A program made the translations under genes and the position numbers. 64,000 nucleotides of DNA from positions 1,798,001 through 1,862,000 of the forward strand of contig NZ_VFOM01000001.1 of assembly GCF_006716125.1 (NCBI RefSeq). Direction: 5' to 3'. The notes under the pieces are model-generated. The model worked only from the letters and a program-made list of their open reading frames with translations, made no database searches and was not told the origin of the DNA. Positions 26,834-35,100 of the stretch are shown piece by piece. Source of the DNA: Homoserinimonas aerilata (GTDB lineage: Bacteria > Actinomycetota > Actinomycetes > Actinomycetales > Microbacteriaceae). Position 1 is the stretch's first letter, and each line of letters begins with the position of its first letter.

Positions 26834-26920
26834 GGCAGGCAGACAGGCAGGCAGGCAGGCCTGTGCGGTGCTGTGCGTGCGGTGCGGTGCGGTGCGTGCG
26901 GTGCGGTGCGTGCCGTGCTG
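26834..26920. repeat. Microsatellite tract (GGCA)n followed by (GGTGC)n-like units
   Basis: GGCA-type units run from 26834 to 26860, then imperfect GGTGC units to about 26915, ending just before the stop of the minus-strand SDR gene (26922). The whole 26674-26921 gap is low in complexity and has no gene. Such runs are unusual in bacterial DNA and prone to slippage. Confidence 0.8.
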
Positions 26921-26921
26921 G

Positions 26922-27899
26922 CTAGTGCCGCGTGTCTTCCACCAGAGTCAGATCGTGGCGCACCATGCGCGCGACGAGCTCATCGAACGCGACCGACGGC
27001 GACCAACCCAGTACCTCGCGCGCCTTCGACGCATCCCCCTGCATAGAAGAAATCTCGGCCGGACGGATAAACCTCGGATCGATCTCGACCAGCTGCCGCC
27101 AATCATCGATACCGGCCGCCGCGAAGGCAGCGCCCACGAACTCCTCCACCGTGTGCGTCTCGCCCGTCGCCACCACATAGTCATCGGCGGTCTCGTGCTG
27201 CTGCGCCAACTGCAGGGCTCGCACATAGTCGGGCGCCCAACCCCAGTCGCGACGCACATCCAGGCTGCCCATGCTGAGCACATCCTGACGCCCGGCGGCG
27301 ATGCGCGCCACACCAGCGGTGATCTTGCGCGTCACGAAAGCCTCCGGCCTGCGCGTCGACTCATGGTTGTACAAGATGCACGACGACGCGTGCAGCCCCT
27401 GCGCCCGATACACGCCCACCAGATGGTGGGCATACGCCTTTGCCGCGCCGTACGGCGACGTCGGCCGGATAGGCGTGCTCTCATCCTGCGGAGAGCTCGG
27501 CGGGTTGCCGAAAATCTCGCTGCTCGACGCCTGCACGAAACGCACCGGCCGGTCATCGCGCTGCTGCACCTCGAGGCAGGCCTGCAGGAGCGTCGCCACC
27601 GACAGCCCCGTGATGCGGGCCGTCTGCTCCGGATGCTGCCACGAGAAAGCCACAGAGCTGATGCCGCCTAGATTGAAGACCCGGTCGGGGCCCACATCGA
27701 GCACAAGCTGCTTCAGTGACGCAGACTCGGCAAGGTCTCCCTCGTGCAGCACAATTCCGGGGTGGCGGGCACGTAGTTCTTCGACGGCTTCGTCGGAGGA
27801 GCGCACCAGCCCGTGAACCTCGACGCCATCAGCGACAAGGTCATCGACGAGGTAGCTGCCATCTTGGCCGGTGATTCCGGTGACAAATGCGATCGACAT
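26922..27899 (-). CDS. GDP-mannose 4,6-dehydratase-like SDR (second copy)
   Basis: 325 residues. It has GITGQDGSYL at the nucleotide site, QASSSEIFG (with the catalytic Glu of the Ser-Ser-Glu triad), SPYGAAKAYAH (Tyr-x-x-x-Lys), YNHESTRRPEAFVTRK and RRDWGWAPDYV, all typical of Gmd. It is a clear paralogue of the next gene (27923-28909) but more divergent. Two readings are possible: a second dehydratase, or a protein that now does the next step (C4 reduction to GDP-rhamnose), since no separate reductase gene is visible. The retained Glu favours a dehydratase. The two are co-directional, with 23 bases between them. Confidence 0.8.
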   Translation of the reverse strand: MSIAFVTGITGQDGSYLVDDLVADGVEVHGLVRSSDEAVEELRARHPGIVLHEGDLAESASLKQLVLDVGPDRVFNLGGISSVAFSWQHPEQTARITGLSVATLLQACLEVQQRDDRPVRFVQASSSEIFGNPPSSPQDESTPIRPTSPYGAAKAYAHHLVGVYRAQGLHASSCILYNHESTRRPEAFVTRKITAGVARIAAGRQDVLSMGSLDVRRDWGWAPDYVRALQLAQQHETADDYVVATGETHTVEEFVGAAFAAAGIDDWRQLVEIDPRFIRPAEISSMQGDASKAREVLGWSPSVAFDELVARMVRHDLTLVEDTRH

Positions 27900-27922
27900 G
27901 GGTCTGCTCTGTGTGGGCTCGC

Positions 27923-28909
27923 TCAGCGGGTCGCCGACGCCTTCTGCTCATGAACATCCGACTCGACCATCATCTTCACCAGTTCAGGGAAGCTGACCGT
28001 GGGCGTCCAACCGAGCACATCGCGCGCCTTGCTCGCATCGCCGATGAGCAGATCAACCTCAGCCGGCCGCATGAACGCCGGATCCTGGCGCACATAACCC
28101 GACCAGTCCTCGATGCCGACCGCGGCGAAAGCGTGATCCAGCAGCTCACGGATCGAATGCGTCTCACCCGTGGAGATCACGTAATCATCCGCGGTGGGCT
28201 GCTGCAGCATCCGCCACATGGCCTCCACATAGTCGCCGGCGAAACCCCAGTCGCGCTTCGCATCCAGGTTGCCCATGACGATCTCATCCTGCAGACCCAG
28301 CGAAATACGGGCGACCGCCTGCGACACCTTGCGCGTGACAAACTCGGGGCCACGGCGAGGCGACTCATGATTGAACAGGATGCCCGACGACGCGTGCATG
28401 CCATACGACTCGCGGTAGTTGATGGTCATGTAGTGACCGAAGACCTTCGCCACACCATACGGCGAGCGCGGCCACAACAGGGTCTCCTCACTCTGAGGCA
28501 CCTGCTGCACCTTGCCGAACATCTCCGAGCTGGACGCCTGATAGAAACGGATGCCGCTCACATCATCGCCGGCATACATGCGGGCCGCCTCAAGCATATT
28601 GAGCACACCCTTGCCGGTCACATCGGTGGTGAGGCTCGCGTTCTCCCACGAGTAGGCGACGAAAGAGATGGCGCCGAGATTGTAGATCTCATCCGGCTGG
28701 CTCGCCTGCAGCGCGCGCATGAGACTGGAGAGGTCGGTCAGGTCGCCGGTGAGTAGCGTGATGCCCGGCAGGGTGGTCTCGACCAGCTCACGCTTGGGGT
28801 TGTTCTGGCCGCGGATGAGACCGAATACCTCATACCCCTTCGAGAGCAGCAGCTCACCGAGGTAGAGGCCGTCCTGGCCGGTGATTCCTGTGATGAGGGC
28901 CCGAGGCAT
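27923..28909 (-). CDS. gmd: GDP-mannose 4,6-dehydratase
   Basis: 328 residues, a full-length Gmd. It shows GITGQDGLYL (NADP-binding), YNLGAISFVAYSW, QASSSEMFG with catalytic Ser/Glu, SPYGVAKVFGH, FNHESPRRGPEFVTRK and KRDWGFAGDYVEA. It converts GDP-D-mannose to GDP-4-keto-6-deoxy-D-mannose, precursor of GDP-rhamnose, GDP-fucose, GDP-6-deoxytalose or GDP-perosamine. It is transcribed before the second copy and probably with it. The genes that make GDP-mannose (manB/manC) are not in the window. The ATG at 28909 is the only sensible start, directly before the Rossmann motif. Confidence 0.92.
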   Translation of the reverse strand: MPRALITGITGQDGLYLGELLLSKGYEVFGLIRGQNNPKRELVETTLPGITLLTGDLTDLSSLMRALQASQPDEIYNLGAISFVAYSWENASLTTDVTGKGVLNMLEAARMYAGDDVSGIRFYQASSSEMFGKVQQVPQSEETLLWPRSPYGVAKVFGHYMTINYRESYGMHASSGILFNHESPRRGPEFVTRKVSQAVARISLGLQDEIVMGNLDAKRDWGFAGDYVEAMWRMLQQPTADDYVISTGETHSIRELLDHAFAAVGIEDWSGYVRQDPAFMRPAEVDLLIGDASKARDVLGWTPTVSFPELVKMMVESDVHEQKASATR

Positions 28910-28981
28910 CCAAGTTCTCCGTCGTGTCGTGGGGGTGTTGCGCGTTTCAGCTTCGTCAAGACTAGCGGGGGCTGAAGGATG

Positions 28982-29953
28982 TCAGGCGGGCTGAAGCAGA
29001 TCGCGCACAACGTCGAGGTTGCCCTGGCTGGAGAGCGCCGCATAGGAGCCCGCCCGCCACTCGTGCACCACCGTGCGCAGCCTCGCCGGCCGCGAGGCGG
29101 GCAGCGTTGCGCGCAGCTCATCGAAGCGCGCCCTGTCGTGGGCCAGCTGCCGGTTGTGGTTGCTGGTCGGCAGCGCGTCGATGCGGCCGGCGAGCGCCCC
29201 CGCACGGGCGGCGAGCCTGGTGTAGCGGTCACCGCGAGGTTCGAGCATCCGGCCGATGCGGTACCGGAGGGTGGGCTTCTGCGCACCGATCTGGTTGCCG
29301 CCGTGCTGCCGGTAGTCGATGATCTCCGCATCATCGAGCCGCACTCCCCCGACGGCGGCCGCGACGATCGCAAGCCACTCGTCGTGGACCCACTCGCTGG
29401 GGAACGGCAGCGCGTGCTCGAGCAGCTCACGCCGGAACATGACCGTCGCACCCGTCACCAGGTTGCGCCTCACGAGAGCGTCGAAGGCATGACCCGAGGC
29501 GATCTGCTCGCGCTCGCCCGCCGACACCGACAACGCATCGAGCAGCGAGACGCCGAGCGGATGCCCCTCCGCATCAACAAGGCGCGCATTGCCGTGGTGC
29601 AGCAACAGCGCCGGGTCCGCGTCGAGTGCGGCGGCCGCCGTGGCAAGCCTGTCGCGGTGCCACACATCATCCTGGTCACTGAGCGCCACGAACTCGCCGG
29701 TGCACGCCCGAACGGCGCGCTCGAAATTGGCCGTCACGCCGAGATTGCGCTCCGACGGCAGAACGCGCAGTTCGACGCCGTCGCCATACTGCTCGTGGAC
29801 GGCGCGCACCAGCTCGAGCGTTGCATCCGTCGACCCGTCATCGGCGACGATCACCTCGCGCGGCATCAACGACTGGTCCAGGATGCTGCGCAGCTGCTGC
29901 TCGACGAAGCGCGCGCCATTGAAGGTGCACAGCGCGACGGAGATGGTGACCAC
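28982..29953 (-). CDS. Glycosyltransferase family 2
   Basis: 323 residues, GT-A fold. Motifs are ISVALCTFNGARFVEQQL at the N-terminus, ADDGSTDAT, ALSDQDDVW (the D-x-D-like metal/nucleotide site) and WVHDEWLAI further on. This is the rhamnosyl/galactosyltransferase-like GT2 group that makes surface glycans. The start is GTG at 29953; the gene is divergent from the GT4 at 30009, with 55 bases between. It is probably the first gene of a unit with the two gmd genes, although 72 bases separate them. Specificity is unknown. Confidence 0.82.
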   Translation of the reverse strand: MVTISVALCTFNGARFVEQQLRSILDQSLMPREVIVADDGSTDATLELVRAVHEQYGDGVELRVLPSERNLGVTANFERAVRACTGEFVALSDQDDVWHRDRLATAAAALDADPALLLHHGNARLVDAEGHPLGVSLLDALSVSAGEREQIASGHAFDALVRRNLVTGATVMFRRELLEHALPFPSEWVHDEWLAIVAAAVGGVRLDDAEIIDYRQHGGNQIGAQKPTLRYRIGRMLEPRGDRYTRLAARAGALAGRIDALPTSNHNRQLAHDRARFDELRATLPASRPARLRTVVHEWRAGSYAALSSQGNLDVVRDLLQPA

Positions 29954-30008
29954 GGCACGAGACTACCGGGCGCGGCCCGGCGCACCCGCCCGCCGATACC
30001 ATTGCTGC

Positions 30009-31100
30009 ATGCCTCTCGTCTTCGTCAACCTGCTGCAATCCACGGGAACCAAAGGGGGCATCGAGGTCTACGCGCGCGAACTGTACTCAACGCTCGCCTC
30101 CGTCGACAGCGAATTCGAGTACGTCGCCTACGCGAGCAGCGAGCTGGCCGCGAAAGGCGCCCCCTGGTTTCCGGGCAAAGTCATCGACTCGGGCATCAGC
30201 GGCGAGAACCGCCTCAGCTGGGCGTTCGGCGAACTGTTCAGCGTCGCCAAAGCCGCCCGCCGCGCCGGGGCCGACCTCATCCACGGGCCGGCAATGCTCG
30301 GGCCGCTGAACCCCAGCGTGCCCGTCGTCATCTCCATGCACGACCTGCTGTACTTCACGCATCCGCACCTCATGCAGACGAAGCTCTTCACCGAGCCGGT
30401 CAAATGGATGGAGAGGCGCGCCGCCGCGAAAGCCGCCCGCCTCATCACCATCAGCGAAGTGTCGGCCGCGGCCATCCGCAAACACCTGCGGTTCCCGGCC
30501 GACCGGATCGACCTGATTCCGCTCGCCGGCCGCACCAACACCCTCGGCGGGGGCGGCGGCGAACGCGAACGCGACCTCTTCATCTCGATCGGGCAGCGCA
30601 GCCCCTACAAGGGCTTCGAGAACGTGGTGCGCGGCTGGGCCGAGATCCCTGCCGATCGGCGGCCGCGACTCGTCATCACCGGCAGCCACGGCGACGACCC
30701 GCTCGTGCCGCTCGTGCGCGAACTCGGACTCGAAGACACCGTCGAACTCAAGGAGTGGGTGTCGACAGAAGAACTCACCCGGCTCTTCGACACCGCCACC
30801 GCCATCATCGACCCGACGCTCGCCGGCGGATCATCGCTGCCCACCCTCGAGGCGATGAACATCGGCCTGCCGCCCGTGCTCGCCGACACCCCCGTACTCA
30901 AGGAGGTGGGGGCGGATGCTGCGGTCTTCTACTCCGCGCAGGACCCGGCCGACCTCGCCCGCGTCGTACAGGAACTCATGGCGGCACCCGAGCAGCTGGC
31001 CGAACTGTCGGTGCGCGGCAGGGAGCGGGCGAAACAGTTCTCGTGGGAGCGAGTCGCCCGCGAGACGCTCGACAGCTTCCGCGCGGCGCTCGCACAGTAG
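30009..31100 (+). CDS. Glycosyltransferase family 4
   Basis: 363 residues from the ATG at 30009; the long open frame before it is antisense to the GT2 gene and carries no family sequence. It starts with VFVNLLQSTGTKGGIEVYARE, followed by VPVVISMHDLLYF, ITISEVSAAAIRKH, SIGQRSPYKGFENVVRGW and DPTLAGGSSLPTLEAMNIGLP, the normal order of a GT-B mannosyl/rhamnosyltransferase. It leads a run of four plus-strand genes with short gaps or overlaps (to 33207). It may act on the GDP- or dTDP-6-deoxyhexoses made by neighbouring genes; no residue tells which. Confidence 0.83.
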   Translation: MPLVFVNLLQSTGTKGGIEVYARELYSTLASVDSEFEYVAYASSELAAKGAPWFPGKVIDSGISGENRLSWAFGELFSVAKAARRAGADLIHGPAMLGPLNPSVPVVISMHDLLYFTHPHLMQTKLFTEPVKWMERRAAAKAARLITISEVSAAAIRKHLRFPADRIDLIPLAGRTNTLGGGGGERERDLFISIGQRSPYKGFENVVRGWAEIPADRRPRLVITGSHGDDPLVPLVRELGLEDTVELKEWVSTEELTRLFDTATAIIDPTLAGGSSLPTLEAMNIGLPPVLADTPVLKEVGADAAVFYSAQDPADLARVVQELMAAPEQLAELSVRGRERAKQFSWERVARETLDSFRAALAQ

Positions 31101-31121
31101 CCGCAGCTAGGCTGGATCACC

Positions 31122-32045
31122 GTGACCGCTGAGAACACCACCCACCCGGGAGCGACAGAACCGCTCGACATCATGATGCCGTTCTGGGGCAGCTTCGAGC
31201 ACTTCCGGCTCGCCGTGGAGAGCGTGCTTGCGCAAGAAGACCAGAACTGGCGCCTCACCATCGTCGACGACGTCTACCCCGACCTCGCGCCCGGCGAATG
31301 GGCGAAAGCCATCAACGACCCGCGCGTCAGCTACATCCGCAACGAGAAGAACCTGCGCCCCAGCCGCAACTACAACAAAAGTGTCGGCCTCGCCCGCAGC
31401 GAATTCGTGGTCATCATGGGCTGCGACGACGTGATGCTGCCCGGCTACGTGGGGCGCGTGCGCGAACTGATCAGACAGCATCCGGATGCCGACATCATCC
31501 AGCCCGGAGTCAGCGTCATCGACGAAAACGGTGCAGCGTCGAAGCCGCTCGCCGACCGGGTGAAAGGCTGGTACCGCCTCGGCGGCACCGGCGTGCGCAC
31601 CCTCAGCGGCGAAGCGCTCGCCGTCAGCCTGCTGCGCGGCAACTGGACCTACTTTCCGTCACTCGTGTGGCGCACCAGCCGCCTCAGCGGCGGATTCCGC
31701 ACCGACCTCGACGTCGTGCAAGACCTCGCCATGCTGTTCGACATCGCCAAAGCCGGCGGCACACTCGTGCTCGACGACCAGGTGGTGTTCAACTACCGGC
31801 GACACTCGAACAGCGTCTCGGCCGTGACGGGGCCCGACGGCTCCAAGTTCCGGCAGGAGCGCACCCTCTTCTACGAAGCCGCCGACGCCAGCCGCGCACT
31901 CGGCTGGGCGCGCGCCGCGCGCGTCGCGCGCAACCATGTGACCTCACGGCTCAACGCGCTCACCGAACTGCCCGGTGCGATCGTGAAAAACAACAAGACC
32001 GGCAAGCGCACCCTCACGCGGCACGTTCTCGGGCTGCCGTACTAG
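31122..32045 (+). CDS. Glycosyltransferase family 2
   Basis: 307 residues starting at GTG 31122. GT-A motifs are IMMPFWGSFEHFRLAVESV, TIVDDVYPD, EKNLRPSRNYNKSV and IMGCDDVMLPGYV, where C-D-D is the metal/nucleotide site. VFNYRRHSNSVSA closes the catalytic domain. It would extend a surface glycan on the cytoplasmic side. It is 21 bases after the GT4 gene, so probably co-transcribed. Donor and acceptor are unknown. Confidence 0.82.
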   Translation: MTAENTTHPGATEPLDIMMPFWGSFEHFRLAVESVLAQEDQNWRLTIVDDVYPDLAPGEWAKAINDPRVSYIRNEKNLRPSRNYNKSVGLARSEFVVIMGCDDVMLPGYVGRVRELIRQHPDADIIQPGVSVIDENGAASKPLADRVKGWYRLGGTGVRTLSGEALAVSLLRGNWTYFPSLVWRTSRLSGGFRTDLDVVQDLAMLFDIAKAGGTLVLDDQVVFNYRRHSNSVSAVTGPDGSKFRQERTLFYEAADASRALGWARAARVARNHVTSRLNALTELPGAIVKNNKTGKRTLTRHVLGLPY

Positions 32046-32057
32046 CTGCCGGGGCGC

Positions 32058-32091
32058 GGTTTCGATTCGGCCCTGGCGGGCCTACTCAACC
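32058..32091. repeat. REP-like intergenic element
   Basis: GGTTTCGAT at one end and CTACTCAACC at the other enclose a small hairpin (GGCCC, loop TGGC, GGGCC at 32069-32082). The outer ends match a repeat I recall as frequent between genes of Microbacteriaceae (GGTTTCGATA...CTACTCGACCA). It lies just after the stop of the GT2 gene, within the upstream region of the next gene. A related element lies at 61068-61145. Confidence 0.5.
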
Positions 32092-32122
32092 CGCTCGGGT
32101 GCGACTCGGTAGAATCGTCAGC

Positions 32123-32857
32123 GTGTCTTCCCCCAACCGCCGCGCCCTCATCGTGATGCCCGCATTCAACGAGCAGGCCTCCGTCGGCGACGTCGTGCGC
32201 GAAGTGCAGCAGAAACTCCCCGGAGTGACGGTGCTCGTCGTCGACGACGGGTCAGCGGATGCGACAACACAGGTCGCCACAGAAGCCGGCGCCCTCGTCG
32301 CCACCCTGCCGTTCAACCTCGGAGTCGGCGGGGCCATGCGCGTCGGCTTCCGCTACGCCCTGGAGAACGGCTTCGACGCGGTCGTGCAGGTCGACTCCGA
32401 CGGCCAGCACGACCCCGCGGGCGTTCCCGCACTGCTCGCGGGCCTCGACTCGGCAGACCTCGTGCTCGGCGCCCGCTTCGCCGGCGAGGGCGACTACGCG
32501 GTGCGCGGGCCGCGGCAGTGGGCGATGAAACTTCTCGCCGCCGTGCTCAGCCGCACCGCCGGCACAAAACTGACCGACACGACATCCGGATTCAAAGCAT
32601 CCGGGCCCCGCGCGATCGCCCTGTTCGCCGAGCACTACCCGGCCGAGTACCTGGGTGACACGATCGAGGCCCTCGTGATCGCATCCCGCTCCGGCCTCAG
32701 CGTCGCCCAGGTTCCGGTCGCCATGAGGCCCCGCGCGGGCGGCGTGCCCTCGCACAACCCGCTCAAGGCGGCCACCTACCTGGGGCGTGCCGCGCTGGCG
32801 CTCGTCTTCGCGTTCATCCGCCCCAAGTCCACCTACCGCGTGGGAGGCAGCGTATGA
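32123..32857 (+). CDS. GT2 glycosyltransferase, polyprenol-phosphate sugar synthase type
   Basis: 244 residues from the GTG at 32123; the open frame further upstream is not family sequence. It has IVMPAFNEQASVGDVV, VLVVDDGSADATT, the conserved LPFNLGVGGAMRVGF and VQVDSDGQHDP (D-x-D). This is the compact form of DPM1/ArnC-like enzymes that load a sugar on polyprenyl phosphate. There are no C-terminal helices; the next gene, a small DUF2304 membrane protein, overlaps it by 4 bases and often accompanies this type, probably as membrane partner. The lipid-linked sugar would feed the GT-C-type membrane enzymes nearby (for example 33214-35100). Confidence 0.83.
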   Translation: MSSPNRRALIVMPAFNEQASVGDVVREVQQKLPGVTVLVVDDGSADATTQVATEAGALVATLPFNLGVGGAMRVGFRYALENGFDAVVQVDSDGQHDPAGVPALLAGLDSADLVLGARFAGEGDYAVRGPRQWAMKLLAAVLSRTAGTKLTDTTSGFKASGPRAIALFAEHYPAEYLGDTIEALVIASRSGLSVAQVPVAMRPRAGGVPSHNPLKAATYLGRAALALVFAFIRPKSTYRVGGSV

Positions 32858-33207
32858 CCCTGACCAGCTACATCTTCGGCATCGTCTCGGCCCTGCTCAT
32901 CCTGGCCGTCGTGGTGGAACTGCTGCGCCGCCGCCACCTGCGCGAGCGGCACGCGATCTGGTGGTTCGTCGCCGGGCTGCTGGCACTCATCGCCGGGGTT
33001 TTTCCCGACACGCTGGTGTGGGCGTCGCATCTGGTCGGGGTCGAGGTGCCCATCAACCTCGTGTTCTTCGTGAGCATCGCCATCCTGTTCCTCGTGTGCC
33101 TGCAGCACAGCTCCGAACTGACCCAACTCGAAAGCAAGACGCGAACACTCGCGGAGCGTGTTGCGCTGCTCGAGCTGGCGCAGAAGGAACGCGAAACCTC
33201 CGAGTAG
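32854..33207 (+). CDS. DUF2304 small membrane protein
   Basis: 117 residues with three hydrophobic segments (about 3-23, 35-53 and 65-85), followed by a charged, coiled-coil-like tail (HSSELTQLESKTRTLAERVAL). DUF2304 proteins typically follow a GT2 gene, as here with an ATGA overlap. The likely job is to hold the soluble transferase at the membrane; this is inference from gene order. It ends 6 bases before the convergent gene at 33214. Confidence 0.78.
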   Translation: MTLTSYIFGIVSALLILAVVVELLRRRHLRERHAIWWFVAGLLALIAGVFPDTLVWASHLVGVEVPINLVFFVSIAILFLVCLQHSSELTQLESKTRTLAERVALLELAQKERETSE

Positions 33208-33213
33208 GGCCGC

Positions 33214-35100
33214 TCAGCCCGCCGCGGCCTGAGCATCGACGACCTCGGCCCCGGTTCCGGGGCAGGCCTCGTCGAGCTGCTGCTGAAGGCCCGGGACACG
33301 GCTGTGCACGATGGTGCCGCCACCCATCAGCTCGATGTTGCGACAGAGCACGGCAAGGTCTTCTGTGCCTTCCAGGCCGTATGCGGCCGAGCGCAGATCG
33401 AAGTTCTCGTTCATCGAGTCGGCCCACATGGTCATCAGCCAGAAGTTGACGGCGGGCTCGTAGTGTTCCCCCGAGTCCCACAGGATGTGCGACTGTTCGG
33501 GGTCGGCGAGCGCCACCACCTGCTCGGCCACGACATCGCCCTCCCCCAGGTAGTCGCCGTCGATGATGCGCGCCGCGGGTGCCCGCGTGTCGAGGCCGAA
33601 CGCGACGGCGGGCATGACGATGACGGCACACACCGTGACGACCATTGCTGCCGCGACGCCGAGATTCTGCGCCGTGTGCGACCGCAGCACGCGCACGACG
33701 AGCGCCGGGAGCAGCCCCGCGAGGATCACGATGAGAACGACGGATGCCAGCCACGCGAACTTGAGGGGGTAGTACGTCCACGGTGACGGCTCGTTACGGG
33801 AGATGAAGAGCAGGATGCCCAGCCCGGCCCCTGACGCTGCGACAAACGCAAGGGTGCCGGCAAGCGCGGAGCTGCGGTGCCCGCGGAGGGCGATGATCGC
33901 GAGCACGGCGGCGGCCAGCCCGAAGAAGGGCAGCATGACCTTGCGGAAGCCGTGCGCGCCTCCCTGCGCCGTGAGGAAGTCGCCCAGAGCGAGAACGCTC
34001 GGCAGGACCACGGCGATGCCGAAGGCGAGCATCTGTGCGAACGCGAACAGGAGCACCCAGAGCCCGAGGCGGCGAACGGAGAGCAGCCCGCGCCAGCTGA
34101 ATGCGACGACGACGAGCCCCAGCGCGGCCGGGAGCAGCACGAGCGGGCTCCAGACCGCGAGCAGCAGCGTGGCGGCGAAGGCCTGCACGGCGAGCACCAG
34201 AGCGGGGCCCGTGCGATAGCTGAGGAAGCACAGGAACGCGGCGAGCACGACCACCAGGGCGACCATCGTGTTGAAGAAGCCGAACTCGATCGGGTAGCCG
34301 GACACGAACCAGGTGAGGGGAAGGCAGGATGCGCCAGCCGCGACGATTCCGATGGTGAGCGGGCGAAGGGTCAGCGACCGCACGATCGATGCGGCGACGG
34401 TACCCGCGAGCACACAGATGAGGGCGACGAGCAACGCCCACAGCCCGGCGAATGCAGAGAGGTCGTGCTCGAGCAGTTGCTGCGGGGCGACCCCGTCGCG
34501 CCCGGAGGCGATGGAGACGCCCATGAGCACGGACGTCAGCGGAACCGGGTTCTCTTCTGGGCCGAACACTATGCCGCCGCGGTAGACGACCTCGCGGGCG
34601 AACAGGATGTTGTTGGCCGAGTCGCCGCCCATCACCCAGCCGATGCGCGAAGCGCCGGGAACCACGTGCGAGGCCACGACCGTGCCCAACCAGATGACGG
34701 CACCGAGAAGTGACGGGAGCCAGGCGACGAGTGAGGCGGCAGACGGCAGCCGCACGACGTCGACCCTGCTCACGCAGGCCGCCGCACCGCCGAGCCCGAT
34801 GATGGCCCACAGGGTGATGACCGCCGCCAGCATGGGCACGCCCGTCGCTGCTGTCGCGGCGAGCACCGCGGCGAGGAGCCACCAGCTGAGCAGGAGCGGT
34901 GCCGAGATCGCCAGGGCGACGCCGCGGCGCGCACCGATGGCGAACATCCACGGCACAGGGGCGATCAGGAGGAGGATGCCGATGGGCCCACCGAACACGG
35001 CCCAGATCGCGGCTGCGGCGATGGCGAGGGCGAGGGCCGCCACCAGGGCGAGCCGGGCACGATGGCTCCGTTGCGTTACGGTCACGTGTGTTTCGCTCAC
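33214..35100 (-). CDS. Large polytopic membrane protein, GT-C-like, function unknown
   Basis: 628 residues from a GTG at 35100 that overlaps the stop of the upstream gene (GTGA), which decides the start; the longer frame above it lies inside that gene. It has about a dozen hydrophobic helices, a loop with MGGDSANNILFAREV after the first group, and a soluble C-terminal domain of roughly 110 residues beginning near DTRAPAARIIDGDYLG. Acidic residues in the first outer loop and the overall shape resemble GT-C transferases that use polyprenyl-phosphate sugars. I do not recognise the family firmly. It is translationally coupled to a flippase-like gene. Confidence 0.65.
   Translation of the reverse strand: MSETHVTVTQRSHRARLALVAALALAIAAAAIWAVFGGPIGILLLIAPVPWMFAIGARRGVALAISAPLLLSWWLLAAVLAATAATGVPMLAAVITLWAIIGLGGAAACVSRVDVVRLPSAASLVAWLPSLLGAVIWLGTVVASHVVPGASRIGWVMGGDSANNILFAREVVYRGGIVFGPEENPVPLTSVLMGVSIASGRDGVAPQQLLEHDLSAFAGLWALLVALICVLAGTVAASIVRSLTLRPLTIGIVAAGASCLPLTWFVSGYPIEFGFFNTMVALVVVLAAFLCFLSYRTGPALVLAVQAFAATLLLAVWSPLVLLPAALGLVVVAFSWRGLLSVRRLGLWVLLFAFAQMLAFGIAVVLPSVLALGDFLTAQGGAHGFRKVMLPFFGLAAAVLAIIALRGHRSSALAGTLAFVAASGAGLGILLFISRNEPSPWTYYPLKFAWLASVVLIVILAGLLPALVVRVLRSHTAQNLGVAAAMVVTVCAVIVMPAVAFGLDTRAPAARIIDGDYLGEGDVVAEQVVALADPEQSHILWDSGEHYEPAVNFWLMTMWADSMNENFDLRSAAYGLEGTEDLAVLCRNIELMGGGTIVHSRVPGLQQQLDEACPGTGAEVVDAQAAAG

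Noticed and set aside
26922..27899. GDP-4-keto-6-deoxymannose reductase (Rmd)
   Set aside because: The dehydratase Glu in SSE and Gmd-type motifs along the whole length are kept, so I call it Gmd-like and leave the reductase role as a hypothesis.
28979..31132. 717-codon plus-strand open frame
   Set aside because: It covers parts of two real genes in other frames or strands (GT2 minus, GT4 plus), and its translation is low-complexity Arg/Pro/Ala.
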